Shown piece by piece: positions 42,829-51,065 of a stretch of DNA of 51,065 nucleotides. Numbering within the stretch: position 1 is the first letter of the stretch; each line of letters opens with the position of its first letter. Below the pieces are notes generated by a model, which was not told the DNA's origin, made no database searches, and saw only the letters and a list, made by a program, of their open reading frames with translations. The stretch is from Thermomicrobium sp. (GTDB taxonomy: Bacteria; Chloroflexota; Chloroflexia; Thermomicrobiales; Thermomicrobiaceae). The stretch is taken from positions 1 through 51,065 of the forward strand of contig JANZZC010000019.1 of NCBI GenBank assembly GCA_026419575.1, in the 5' to 3' direction. The position numbers were made by a program, and so were the translations under genes.

Positions 42829-43644
42829 ATGGGACGACCGAACTGGCTGCTGCTCGCTGCGGTCGTGCTCGCTGGGGCGCTCGCGCTGGCGCTCGGCGGT
42901 CTGGCGCTCGCGCGCTGGCGCGCACTGGATGCTCTCCCGACGCTCGAGCCGCGCGTCGTCCTCACCGTCACGCCGGTGCCGACGGTACCGCCGCTCACCG
43001 CGGTGCCGGCCACGCCGTCGTCCTCGCCCAGCGCTGCGGCGAGCGTTCCGACCGCGGTGCCGGTCCAGGACCTCTCCGCGACGGTCGCGCGCGCCTTGCG
43101 GGGCGTCGTCCAGGTGCGCGTGCCGGACGGGCTCAGCACCGGTTTCGTCTGGGCCCGCGAGAACGGGCGCACGCTGGTCGTCACCGCGGCGCACGTCGTG
43201 GGTCGCTGGTCGAGCGTGCAGGTCATCGCGCCCGACGGTACGGCGCACCCGGCGACCGTGCTGCGACGCGACGGGGCTCGGGACGTCGCGCTCCTCGAAG
43301 CGCCGGTGCTCGCCGGCGTCGATGCCCTGCCGCGCGGGAGTTCGCGCACCCTGCCCCTCGGTGCCTCGCTCACCGTGCTCGGCTATGCGCTCGGTGACCA
43401 GCTGCTCGGCGAGCCGACGGTGACCCGTGGGGTCCTCTCTGGACGGCGCACCTTCGAGGGCACGGAATACCTGCAGACCGATGCGGCGGCGAATCCGGGC
43501 GCGAGCGGTGGGCCGCTCCTCGACGAGCAGGGAGCGGTCGTCGGGATGATGGTGGGGACACTCGCCTGGGCAGGCCAGCTCCCGGCGCAGAACCTGAACT
43601 TCGCGGTCGCGATCGAGGAGATCGCGGAGGTGGTAACGGAGTGA
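42829..43644 (+). CDS. membrane-anchored trypsin-like serine protease
   Basis: A 271-residue protease of the HtrA/DegP (S1C) type without a PDZ domain. One N-terminal helix (LLLAAVVLAGALALALGGLAL) is a membrane anchor or signal, then a Pro/Thr-rich stalk and the protease domain with catalytic His122 (VTAAHVV), Asp152 (RDVALLE) and Ser226 (NPGASGGPLL). AGGAGG precedes ATG 42829 by 6 bases. It starts 10 bases after the upstream gene and ends 17 bases before cmr1, so all are probably on one message. The substrate is unknown. Confidence 0.88.
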   Translation: MGRPNWLLLAAVVLAGALALALGGLALARWRALDALPTLEPRVVLTVTPVPTVPPLTAVPATPSSSPSAAASVPTAVPVQDLSATVARALRGVVQVRVPDGLSTGFVWARENGRTLVVTAAHVVGRWSSVQVIAPDGTAHPATVLRRDGARDVALLEAPVLAGVDALPRGSSRTLPLGASLTVLGYALGDQLLGEPTVTRGVLSGRRTFEGTEYLQTDAAANPGASGGPLLDEQGAVVGMMVGTLAWAGQLPAQNLNFAVAIEEIAEVVTE

Positions 43645-43661
43645 GAGAAAGGGGCAGCGAG

Positions 43662-44840
43662 ATGAGTACGCCACAGGGCGTTCCCTCCCTTCCTCTCCCC
43701 CTCGTCACGCTCACGCCGCTCTTCCTGGGTGGCGCGGACCCGCGCGGCGATCCGGAGCTGCGTGCGAGTTCCGTCCGCGGCGCGCTCCGTTTCTGGCTGA
43801 GAGCGCTGCTCGGCGGCTGCTACGGAACCGACCAGGCTGCCCTGCGCGAGATCAGGCGGCTCGAAGCTGAGACGTTCGGCGAGGCCGGTGGAGAGGGAAA
43901 GCTCGGTGCGTCCAAGGTCATCGTGCGCGTCCGCGTCGAGGCGTCGCCCCGCTCGGGCCAAGGACCGGTGACGACAGTCATCCCCTGGCAGGCGAGCCGT
44001 GACAGCGGTCGCGGCTATCTCTTCTTCTCGATGGCCTCGACGCGGGTACGAGGCCAAGAGTTCCCGGCACGCTCCTATTACCCACCGCCTCTCCCGTTCG
44101 TCGTGGAGCTGTCGCCACGGCCGGGCGTGGACGAGAGGGCCGCGCGCGACGCGCTCTACCGAACGGTCCGCGCCGCCTGGTTGCTCCTCCATCTCGGTGG
44201 GATCGGCGCACGTAGCCGCCGCCTCGGGGGTGCACTAGCCCACCAACCGATGTCCCGCCGCACGCCGGACGGGCAGGTCGTCGCGACCGTTCCGTCCCAC
44301 CTCAACCTCCCCTTCGCCCTGCCCCCGGTTCCCGCAGAGGCCGCCAAACGACTAGGAGATGGGCTCACCGACCTTCGGGGACGACTCAGGGCTCGTCCCG
44401 ACGCCAACCCTGAGCGCCCAGCGTGGGAAGTACTGGACCCCCGTTGGTGCCGCATCTGGGTCTTCGGCGAACGCGACTGGACGAGCAGCGAGTCCGGCTG
44501 GCAAGCTGCCGCTGAGACCATCGGATCCTGGTTGCGGGAGACTCGGCGCGCCTTCTCCACCGAGCAGCGACTGGTCTTCGGCGCTCCGCTCGTGATTCCA
44601 CAGCGCCGAGAGAGCGTGACGCCACCGACACCCTACGAGCGCATCGACCGTCGTCCTTCGCCGCTCTGGCTGACCGTGACGCGGGCCGAGAACGGCCAAC
44701 TGCTCGGGGTGGCCACGCTGTTCGCAACGCACCTCTTCCCGCGCCATCAGGGGAGCGACGAACGACTCGAGCCGCTCTACGACCGGATCGCGCAGGAACT
44801 CGCGAAGCTACCGAATGTCGCGGAGGTGTCCTATGAATGA
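43662..44840 (+). CDS. cmr1: type III-B CRISPR RAMP protein Cmr1
   Basis: A 392-residue RAMP subunit that binds the 3' end of the crRNA/target duplex in the Cmr complex. It opens with VTLTPLFLGGADPRG, the usual RAMP strand, followed by ASSVRGALRFWLRALLGG with the G-rich loop typical of Cmr1, and RLGGALAHQP. The end FATHLFPRHQ is also in the family. I start it at ATG 43662, preceded by AAAGGGG; GTG 43641 would overlap the protease stop. The stop overlaps the cas10 start by 8 bases. Confidence 0.88.
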   Translation: MSTPQGVPSLPLPLVTLTPLFLGGADPRGDPELRASSVRGALRFWLRALLGGCYGTDQAALREIRRLEAETFGEAGGEGKLGASKVIVRVRVEASPRSGQGPVTTVIPWQASRDSGRGYLFFSMASTRVRGQEFPARSYYPPPLPFVVELSPRPGVDERAARDALYRTVRAAWLLLHLGGIGARSRRLGGALAHQPMSRRTPDGQVVATVPSHLNLPFALPPVPAEAAKRLGDGLTDLRGRLRARPDANPERPAWEVLDPRWCRIWVFGERDWTSSESGWQAAAETIGSWLRETRRAFSTEQRLVFGAPLVIPQRRESVTPPTPYERIDRRPSPLWLTVTRAENGQLLGVATLFATHLFPRHQGSDERLEPLYDRIAQELAKLPNVAEVSYE

Positions 44841-46620
44841 CGCTGTCCTCCGCTTCACGTTCGGACCCGTCCAGCCTTTCATCGCCGAGGCTCGCCGCAC
44901 CAGCGACCTCTTCGCCGGGAGTCGCATCCTGGCAGAACTGGCCCGCGCCGCCGTTCGGGCCCTACAGGAGGACGGCGCTCAGCTGGTCTATCCGGCCGAT
45001 CTGTCCAGCGATCCGCCCAACGTCATCGTCGCCCGCGTCCCGTGGAGCCAGGCCGAAGCTTCGGCCCAACGAGCCGCGCAGGCACTCCGAGACCGGTGGC
45101 TCCAGTTCGCCGACGAAGCGCTCCAGCAACTGGCACGACTGGTCCCGCTCGACGAGGCGTTCCGCGACCGCTGGCACCGCCAAACGGCCGACCCGTGGGA
45201 GATCTACTGGGCAGCGGCACCGATCGAACGCGACGACTACGCGACCGCGTTCCGCCGCGCCACCGCTGCCGTCGCGGCACTCAAGAAGACACGCACCTTC
45301 GATCAACAGGTCGAGGCCGGTCCCAAGGACGCCCTGAGCGGCACCCGGGCTGCGCTCGCCCGTGCCGGCGAGGACCCCCGCTCCTTCTGGCGCACGGTCC
45401 GCCGTCGGCCGGAGGGCGCCCGGTTGGTCGGTGAGCACGAGCGGCTGGACGCTGTCAGCGCGGTCAAACGGTTCTTCGACTTCGACGTGTCCTTCCCCTC
45501 CCTCCCGACGATCGCTGCCCGTCCGTTCGTCCAGGAGGCCGTGCGGCAGGCACCGCAGGCACTCGAGACCTACCGGGATGCGTTCGACCTTCTGGTCACC
45601 AGCCTCGGCGAAGAGCCCCGGCGCTACCGGCGCGTCGGGCTCGGCACCGACCGCTTTCCGTACGACGGCTCGTTCCTCTACGAGGCGACGCCCGAGTGGC
45701 CAGCGCTGCTCGAGGAACTCGGTCTGGAGCCGAGCGCCGTCGAGCCGCGCCGCGCGACCGCCGAGGAGTCGCTCCGACGTGCGCGCCGCGCCCTCACCGA
45801 GCTCGTGCGCGCGGTCGGGCGACGCCCCTCCCGGTACGTGGCCGTTCTCGTGCTCGACGGCGACTCCATGGGTCGGTGGCTCTCGGAGGCGGTCGGAACC
45901 GGCGGTGAGGCAGCCCACCGAGCGATCAGCCAGCGGCTCGCCGCGTTCGCTACCCAAGCGAAGGAGCTCGTGGAGAACCGGTTCGCGAACGCAGCAGCGG
46001 TCTATCTCGGTGGCGACGACGTCGTCGCACTCGTGCCGGCCGAAGAGGCGGTCCCGCTCGCGCTCGCCTTGGCGGAGGCTTTCCACCGAATCACCGAAGG
46101 TCGAACCGCGTCGGCCGGGATCGCGATCGCCCACTGGTTGGAACCGCTCGGCGATCTCCTGCGGGCGGCTCGCGCGGCGGAGCGCGCGGCCAAACGGCTG
46201 CCGCGCAAGCGAGCCGTCGCGGTGGAACTGCAACCGCGCGGTGGGGAGATCGTCCGCGCGGTCGCCGAGTACGAGTGGCTGAAGGGCCTCCAGATCGAGG
46301 ATCTCGTCGAACGGTTCCGACAGGACGGTCCCGGCAGCCTCTCCGGACGTTTGCCGACCGACCTGCGACTCGCTGCGCGGGCCTTGCCACACGCCGACGA
46401 AGCCTTCCGAGCTGTGCTCGCCCGTTCGGTCACCCGTCAGGGGCACTGGCCTGCCGGAACGGCGGCAGAGCGCGACCGACTCGTCGAGCGACTCCATGCC
46501 TTCGCCCGGGCGTACGACGCGCTCCGCGACGACTCGGCAGGTGCTGTGCCTGAAGGCCCAGCCCAACTCGCCGACTGGCTCGCACTGGCGCGATTTCTGG
46601 CGCGAGGAGGTGGAGAGTGA
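44833..46620 (+). CDS. cmr2: Cas10 (Cmr2), GGDD cyclase present, HD domain absent
   Basis: A 595-residue large subunit of the type III-B complex. FGPVQPFIAEARRTSDLFAGS at the start is typical of Cmr2. The first palm domain follows, and the second has VLVLDGDSMGRWL and the cyclase motif GGDD at 393-396 (YLGGDDVVALV), which makes cyclic oligoadenylate when target RNA is bound. No N-terminal HD nuclease domain is present (family proteins with it are usually 750-1000 residues), so DNA cleavage by Cas10 is not expected. GGAGGT precedes the ATG, which overlaps cmr1 by 8 bases. Confidence 0.9.
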   Translation: MNDAVLRFTFGPVQPFIAEARRTSDLFAGSRILAELARAAVRALQEDGAQLVYPADLSSDPPNVIVARVPWSQAEASAQRAAQALRDRWLQFADEALQQLARLVPLDEAFRDRWHRQTADPWEIYWAAAPIERDDYATAFRRATAAVAALKKTRTFDQQVEAGPKDALSGTRAALARAGEDPRSFWRTVRRRPEGARLVGEHERLDAVSAVKRFFDFDVSFPSLPTIAARPFVQEAVRQAPQALETYRDAFDLLVTSLGEEPRRYRRVGLGTDRFPYDGSFLYEATPEWPALLEELGLEPSAVEPRRATAEESLRRARRALTELVRAVGRRPSRYVAVLVLDGDSMGRWLSEAVGTGGEAAHRAISQRLAAFATQAKELVENRFANAAAVYLGGDDVVALVPAEEAVPLALALAEAFHRITEGRTASAGIAIAHWLEPLGDLLRAARAAERAAKRLPRKRAVAVELQPRGGEIVRAVAEYEWLKGLQIEDLVERFRQDGPGSLSGRLPTDLRLAARALPHADEAFRAVLARSVTRQGHWPAGTAAERDRLVERLHAFARAYDALRDDSAGAVPEGPAQLADWLALARFLARGGGE

Positions 46621-47687
46621 CGACCCTGTTCTTGGAACCGTTCGACGTCTGGCTCTTCCGCGACGGCCGACCCTTCACCGCCGGGCAGCAGTTCCGCGCC
46701 TCCAGTCGTTTCCCACCCAGTCCGCTCGTCGTCCAAGGCGCGCTCCGTGCCTACCATCTTCTGGCGCACACCCGAGTTCCACCGTGGGACGAGCGAGCCG
46801 TCACAGAGGCGGTCGGCGGGCCGGACGATTGGGGACGGCTGCGGCTCGCAGGTCCGCTCCTGGCGCGCTGGACGGGTACCGAGCAGGTCGAGGTGCTGCT
46901 CCCACCACCGGCTGACGCGGTCGTCCGCGGTGATCGCCTGCAGCGGCTTCCGACACCGCAGGAACCGCCCAGCTGGCTCGTGCTCCATTCGCCGACTCCC
47001 CGCCTCTTTCCGCTCTGGGAATCGGCCGAGCTGGAGTCGGAGAAGGCCAACCAGCGCCTGTGGCTGCGCCTCGCCGATTTTCCCGCCTACTGCCGGGGCG
47101 AGACCGTGCCGGGCGTGCCGCAGGAGGAACTCTGGAGCGAGGAGGTCCGCATCGGCATCGCCCAAGACACCTCCCGGCGGACGACGCGGGAAGGTCTCTA
47201 CTACGAGGCGCACTACGTGCGCCCTGCCCCCGGTGTCGGCCTCCTCGTCTCCTTCACCGGTCTGGACTGGCCCCACCAGGAGGGCATCCTCGCGCTCGGC
47301 GGCGAGCGACGGTCAGCGCGCTTCGTCGCACTACCGGAGTTCGCACTGTCGGCACCACCTGATCCGCTCCCGGAGCGGTTCGCCCTCTACTTCTTGACTC
47401 CGGCGGTCTTCGACCAGGGATGGTTGCCGGCCGACTGGAGCGCGTTCTTCGAGGGCCCCGTCCGCCTGGTCGCCGCGGCCCTGGAACGGGCGGAAACGGT
47501 CGGCGGATTCGACATGGCTCGCGGCACCGAGCGCCCAGCCCATCGGGCCGTACCGGCCGGCAGCGTCTACTACTTCCAGGCTGAGGGCACCGCGCGACTC
47601 CGTCACGAGCGCGAGCATCCCGCGGTCACGATCAGCGATTGGGGACGCGAAATCGGATTCGGAACCGTAGCGATCGGAGGCTGGTGA
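46617..47687 (+). CDS. cmr3: type III-B RAMP protein Cmr3
   Basis: A 356-residue subunit that holds the 5' tag of the crRNA next to Cas10. The N-terminus LEPFDVWLFRDGRPFTAGQQF is nearly diagnostic (family xxPLDxLxFRDGRPF). Later blocks include PPSPLVVQGALRAY and the end GFGTVAIGGW, matching Cmr3. It starts with GTG at 46617, overlapping cas10 by 4 bases. Confidence 0.92.
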   Translation: MTTLFLEPFDVWLFRDGRPFTAGQQFRASSRFPPSPLVVQGALRAYHLLAHTRVPPWDERAVTEAVGGPDDWGRLRLAGPLLARWTGTEQVEVLLPPPADAVVRGDRLQRLPTPQEPPSWLVLHSPTPRLFPLWESAELESEKANQRLWLRLADFPAYCRGETVPGVPQEELWSEEVRIGIAQDTSRRTTREGLYYEAHYVRPAPGVGLLVSFTGLDWPHQEGILALGGERRSARFVALPEFALSAPPDPLPERFALYFLTPAVFDQGWLPADWSAFFEGPVRLVAAALERAETVGGFDMARGTERPAHRAVPAGSVYYFQAEGTARLRHEREHPAVTISDWGREIGFGTVAIGGW

Positions 47688-47688
47688 G

Positions 47689-48615
47689 ATGGCTGAGGCG
47701 AGCGCGTTGCTCTTCGCGTACTGCGAGACCCCACTCCATGCCGGGACGGGACGAGCTGTCGGGACGGTCGACCTGCCGATCCAACGCGAGCGAATCACCG
47801 GGTTCCCTATCGTCCAGGCATCGAGCGTCAAGGGCGTGCTGCGTGCTGCGGCGCAGCCCAACGGTGGGGCCGAAGCCGAGCGGCACCGCGCGCTCTTCGG
47901 CCCGGACCGACCGGAAGAGGCATCTAGCCACGCGGGAGCGCTGCAGGTCACCGATCTCCAGGTGATTCTCTTCCCGGTCCGGTCCCTGGCGGGCGTCTTC
48001 GCCTGGACGACGAGCCCAGCCGTGTTGGCCCGACTCGGACGGCTCGCCAGACTCGTCGGGCTGGAGGGTCCGGTCGATGCGACCCGTTTCGCCGCGTTGC
48101 AACCAGGCTCCTGTGCGGTCGCCAACGGCAGTGCCCTGCTCGCCCAGGCCGGGCAACAGATCGGCGTCGTCCTCGAAGAGTACAGTTTCACGCTGGTCGG
48201 CGAACTCGCCGGTCTCGTTTCGGCTCTCGCCGAGTGGCTCGCCGCCCATGCGCTCCCGCAGGGAACCGAATACGCCTGGTGGCGCGAGAATCTGGCCAAG
48301 CACCTCTGTGTATTGGCCGACGATGACTTCCGCGACTTCGTCCTCTACGGCACCGAGATCGAAGCGCACGTCCGTCTAAAGGACGAGACGAAGACCGTCG
48401 AGTCCGGCGCACTCTGGACGACCGAGGCGTTGCCGGCTGAGACGCTGCTCGCCAGCTTGCTCGCCGCAACGCGGTCCCGCTACGACAAGGTCGACGAGGA
48501 CGGGCGCACGCTCCTGGGTTGGCTCGTCCAGCGGCTCGACGGCAAACGCGTCCGCATCGGGGGCGACGAGACGACCGGCCGCGGAGCGGTCGTCCTGCGC
48601 GTCACCCGCGTCTGA
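47689..48615 (+). CDS. cmr4: type III-B RAMP backbone ribonuclease Cmr4
   Basis: A 308-residue Cas7-like backbone subunit, normally in several copies per complex, that cuts target RNA at 6-nt intervals. The start AYCETPLHAGTGRAVGTVD shows the family His17, and Asp28 in VDLPIQRE corresponds to the catalytic Asp. GFPIVQASSVKGVLR is the classic Cas7 block, and GGDETTGRGAVVLRV at the end matches Cmr4. It begins 1 base after cmr3. Confidence 0.93.
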   Translation: MAEASALLFAYCETPLHAGTGRAVGTVDLPIQRERITGFPIVQASSVKGVLRAAAQPNGGAEAERHRALFGPDRPEEASSHAGALQVTDLQVILFPVRSLAGVFAWTTSPAVLARLGRLARLVGLEGPVDATRFAALQPGSCAVANGSALLAQAGQQIGVVLEEYSFTLVGELAGLVSALAEWLAAHALPQGTEYAWWRENLAKHLCVLADDDFRDFVLYGTEIEAHVRLKDETKTVESGALWTTEALPAETLLASLLAATRSRYDKVDEDGRTLLGWLVQRLDGKRVRIGGDETTGRGAVVLRVTRV

Positions 48616-48628
48616 GGGAGGTGGAACG

Positions 48629-49039
48629 ATGAGTCAGCCACACGTGCGCCCGGAGCGTCAGAGCGTGCAGCGTCTGCTCGAACAACAGCGCGCTGCTGCG
48701 GCCTGGGAGTGCGTCGCAGCCGTTCGGAACGCCAGCTACGCCGCCGAGTACGGCCAGCTCGCCCGCGAAGCCGCTTCGCTCGTGCAGATGCATGGCCTCG
48801 GCCAGACGCTGGCGTTCCTCAAAGCGAAGGCGAAGGACAAGGAGAACGAGCACCAGCGACTCTTCCGCGACCTCTCCCGCTGGGTGGGGAAGCAGGTCAC
48901 CGGCCAGGAGCAGGACGATCTCCGCGAGTGGATCGTCCGCACGGCGAGCGTCGCCGAGTACCGGCGTGCCACGCTGGAAGCGCTGGCGTTCCTCACCTGG
49001 CTGAAACGGTTCGCAGAAGCCGAACTGGTGAAGGAGTGA
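48629..49039 (+). CDS. cmr5: type III-B small subunit Cmr5 (Cas11)
   Basis: A 136-residue all-helical small subunit that lines the target RNA in the complex. Helices such as AAAWECVAAVRN and LVQMHGLGQTLAFLKAKAKD, and the C-terminal helix ALAFLTWLKRFAEAELV, match Cmr5, which has the L-G-Q-T-L-A-F pattern. GGGAGG precedes the ATG. It begins 13 bases after cmr4. Confidence 0.9.
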   Translation: MSQPHVRPERQSVQRLLEQQRAAAAWECVAAVRNASYAAEYGQLAREAASLVQMHGLGQTLAFLKAKAKDKENEHQRLFRDLSRWVGKQVTGQEQDDLREWIVRTASVAEYRRATLEALAFLTWLKRFAEAELVKE

Positions 49040-49043
49040 CCCG

Positions 49044-49991
49044 ATGCGCGAGCGACCACGACCCGACCAGCCGCGCGGGAACGGTCGCCCACCGCGTCGC
49101 GGCGGGACACGCCCCCCTTCGGGTGGCCGCTCCGGCCCACCGCGCGGACACGACCGATCGGCTGGCCGACCCAGCGGGGAACGCGGCCGGTCGCACCCGC
49201 TCCTCCCGTCCGCCACGCGGACGTTCTGGAACAGCGCGCGCGGTCAGGCAAAGAACCCGGGCCTCCTCTTCGACCGCTTCGCGCCGGAGGACGCGGTCTA
49301 CGGCGACCGCACCGATGCGACCCCGCGGCGCGACTTCCTGCGCACGGTCGTCGCTGCTGCCGAGCGGCTCTCCGAGGACGAGTTCGCGAGCGCGCTGCTC
49401 GCCCGCTGGGAAGCAACCGTCCGCGTCGCCGGAGCCGAGCCGTTCACCGTCGAGCTGGAGAGTCGCCTCGTCACCGGCCTCGGCGCGCACGGGCCGCTCG
49501 AGATCGGTTTCCGCTTCGACCGCTTCGGCTTTCCGGTGTTGCCCGGGAGCGGCCTCAAGGGAGTCGCCCGTGCCTACGCGCACCTGGTCGAGCAGCGCGA
49601 CGAGTCGGACCCCGACTTCCTGGCGATCTTCGGCCGCGTGCCGAAATCGGGCGAGGAGCACTCGGTCGGCCGGGCCGGCGCGCTCGTCTTCTTCGACGCC
49701 TACCCCGAACCGCGTTGGCGACTCGAGCTCGACGTGATGACGCCGCACTACCCGGATTACTACAGCGGGAAGGCCCCGCCGACCCCCTGGCAGAATCCCA
49801 ACCCGATCACCTTCCTCGTGGTGGCGCCGGGTACCCGGTACCGGATCGCGATCGGCCTCCGCCAGGGCGTCGCCGACCCGGACGGACGCCTGCGCGCACT
49901 GGCGACTCGCTGGCTGCGCGAAGGGCTCTCCCAGCTCGGCTTCGGAGCCAAGACGACGAGCGGCTACGGCGTCTTTCGTCGCGGAGGATAG
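49044..49991 (+). CDS. cmr6: type III-B RAMP protein Cmr6 with RG-rich N-terminal extension
   Basis: A 315-residue RAMP subunit at the 3' end of the crRNA. Family blocks are SRLVTGLGAHGPLEIG, GFPVLPGSGLKGVARAYA, GALVFFDAYPEP, DVMTPHYPDYYSG, NPITFLVV and GAKTTSGYGVF. The first ~50 residues are different: rich in Arg, Gly and Pro with little order (RPRPDQPRGNGRPPRRGGTR and similar), which resembles RNA-binding RGG tails. ATG 49044 lies 4 bases after the cmr5 stop. Confidence 0.92.
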   Translation: MRERPRPDQPRGNGRPPRRGGTRPPSGGRSGPPRGHDRSAGRPSGERGRSHPLLPSATRTFWNSARGQAKNPGLLFDRFAPEDAVYGDRTDATPRRDFLRTVVAAAERLSEDEFASALLARWEATVRVAGAEPFTVELESRLVTGLGAHGPLEIGFRFDRFGFPVLPGSGLKGVARAYAHLVEQRDESDPDFLAIFGRVPKSGEEHSVGRAGALVFFDAYPEPRWRLELDVMTPHYPDYYSGKAPPTPWQNPNPITFLVVAPGTRYRIAIGLRQGVADPDGRLRALATRWLREGLSQLGFGAKTTSGYGVFRRGG

Positions 49992-49994
49992 ACG

Positions 49995-51065
49995 ATGACC
50001 GGATCGGTACGCCGTATCCTCGTGCTCAACGTCGGGAAACCGACCGACGGAGACATCGCCCAGCGGCCGGAAGCGTTCGCGCTGCGCGAGGCGAAACCGG
50101 ACTTCGTGGTCTTCGTCTGCTCCCACCCGGCCGAGCTGCAGCCAGGCAGTCTGGAGTTCGTGCACCAGTACGCCGCGCTGGCTGGCCTCCCGCCCGATCG
50201 GTACGAGGTGCTGGCGCTCGCCGATCCCGACGATCTCGTCCGTTGTTACGAAGCGCTCGTCGTCCGGTTCGCCGAACTCCGCCAGCGCTTCCCCGGTGCC
50301 GAGTTGGTCGCCGACTACACCGCCGGGACGAAGTCGATGAGCGCTGCGCTCGTGCTGGCTGCTCTCGATGCGGAGGCAGAACCACTAGTCCAGCTCCGGT
50401 TGGTGCGCGGCGCCCGCGGTCGACAAGCGACGGTCATCCCGGGGACCGAGCATTTCGCCCCGGTCTCCGACATCCACGACGTGCGCGCCCGACGCTTCGT
50501 CGCGCTCGCCCGCGCGGCGCTCGACCGCTTCGATTACGCCGAAGCGGCCGAGGCGCTGGGCCAAGCGCTCCAGCAGGGAGTCTCGCCCGATCTGCGCCGG
50601 CGGCTGGAACGGACACAGCACCTCTGCCGCGCTTTCGACGCCTGGGACCGCTACGAATTGGAGAACGCCCGTCAGTTGCTGGACCTCTACCGACGCGAGT
50701 GGCACCGGGCGCTCACCGTGCTCCACGAACTCCATGGCGTGGTGCAGGCCTTCGCTCGGGACGCGAACCGGACAGACGAGCCAGCTCGGCTGACCGGACT
50801 CGACGAACTGCATGACCCCTACATCGCGGTCGAGGACGTGCTGCTCAACGCGGAGCGACGGGCTGAACAGCAGCGGTACGACGACGCCATGGCCCGCGTC
50901 TACCGCGCGCTGGAACTCTTGGTCCAGCTCCGGCTCTGGCTCGGCCATCACCTCGATACGGGAGCCATCGCGCTCGACCGCCTCCCCGAGCAACTCCGGA
51001 GCGAGTACGCGTCTCGCGCCGATCGGGATCGGCCGCTGACGCTGGCGCTAGTGCCAGCGTGGGAC
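49995..51065 (+). CDS. CARF-domain CRISPR ancillary protein (TIGR02710-like), cut by window end
   Basis: The frame is open for 357 codons to the last base, so the C-terminus is missing. The N-terminal ~170 residues are a CARF sensor: RRILVLNVGKPTD, VVFVCSHPAEL, and the ligand-binding DYTAGTKSMSAALVLAALD block. A helical part follows. Near the end, RALELLVQLRLWLGHH contains R-x4-H, which could be a HEPN ribonuclease motif. It begins 3 bases after cmr6, so it is probably the effector turned on by cyclic oligoadenylate from Cas10. The family name is from memory. Confidence 0.85.
   Translation, partial: MTGSVRRILVLNVGKPTDGDIAQRPEAFALREAKPDFVVFVCSHPAELQPGSLEFVHQYAALAGLPPDRYEVLALADPDDLVRCYEALVVRFAELRQRFPGAELVADYTAGTKSMSAALVLAALDAEAEPLVQLRLVRGARGRQATVIPGTEHFAPVSDIHDVRARRFVALARAALDRFDYAEAAEALGQALQQGVSPDLRRRLERTQHLCRAFDAWDRYELENARQLLDLYRREWHRALTVLHELHGVVQAFARDANRTDEPARLTGLDELHDPYIAVEDVLLNAERRAEQQRYDDAMARVYRALELLVQLRLWLGHHLDTGAIALDRLPEQLRSEYASRADRDRPLTLALVPAWD

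Noticed and set aside
43641-43661. GTG start for cmr1 overlapping the protease stop
   Set aside because: The ATG at 43662 has AAAGGGG at better spacing, and family similarity begins after it; the GTG form remains possible.

Overview
The window is GC-rich (roughly 65-70% by eye) bacterial DNA. The gene content points to a thermophilic member of the Chloroflexota, probably class Thermomicrobia. This rests on a LysX-type lysine biosynthesis ligase under a T-box leader, CtaA heme A synthase, a membrane VKOR/DsbA oxidative folding pair, a type III-B Cmr CRISPR complex, GH114, and strong C/G third-position bias. The taxonomic call is inference; no rRNA or other marker gene is present. I found no tRNA, rRNA, insertion sequence or CRISPR array.

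Left part (1-12.2 kb): a T-box leader RNA whose specifier reads as a lysine codon, followed by lysX; a small TM2-like membrane protein; a zinc alcohol dehydrogenase; a secreted GH114 glycosidase; a thiamine-diphosphate enzyme; and a 1662-residue DUF4011-type superfamily 1 helicase ending in a Vsr/MTES_1575-type nuclease domain, a plausible stand-alone defence protein.

Middle (12.7-28.4 kb): a small conserved hypothetical; a proline-racemase-family enzyme with an altered active site; alanine racemase; an unusual fusion of a phosphoacceptor receiver domain to a DUF2339-like polytopic membrane domain; a FadR/GntR regulator behind a very strong palindromic operator; a minus-strand run of ctaA, rsgA, DinB and a 32-residue membrane peptide; merA behind a MerR-like dyad; small membrane and DsrE proteins; a Crp/Fnr regulator; and a winged-helix hypothetical.

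Right part (28.4-51 kb): a probable replication-initiator-like protein with an N-terminal winged-helix-like region and a C-terminal DnaA domain-I-like module, with degenerate repeats inside its gene; a HEAT-repeat protein; DsbA-like plus VKOR (oxidative protein folding); a minus-strand surface-polysaccharide cluster (DUF2334 deacetylase, two GT2 glycosyltransferases, YkoP-like protein); a stand-alone ScoMcrA-type head domain; a coiled-coil DUF3782-like protein; and an M20 dipeptidase. Three exported or membrane genes (secreted protein, zinc-ribbon/coiled-coil membrane protein, trypsin-like protease) then run tightly into cmr1-cas10-cmr3-cmr4-cmr5-cmr6 and a CARF protein that continues past the window end. 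Cas10 keeps its GGDD cyclase motif but lacks an HD nuclease domain, so immunity here probably relies on cyclic oligoadenylate signalling to the CARF effector plus Cmr4 RNA cleavage.

Most promising for novelty: the receiver-DUF2339 fusion, the DnaA-domain-I initiator-like gene with internal repeats, the membrane/protease genes joined to the Cmr operon, and the Lys T-box on lysX.
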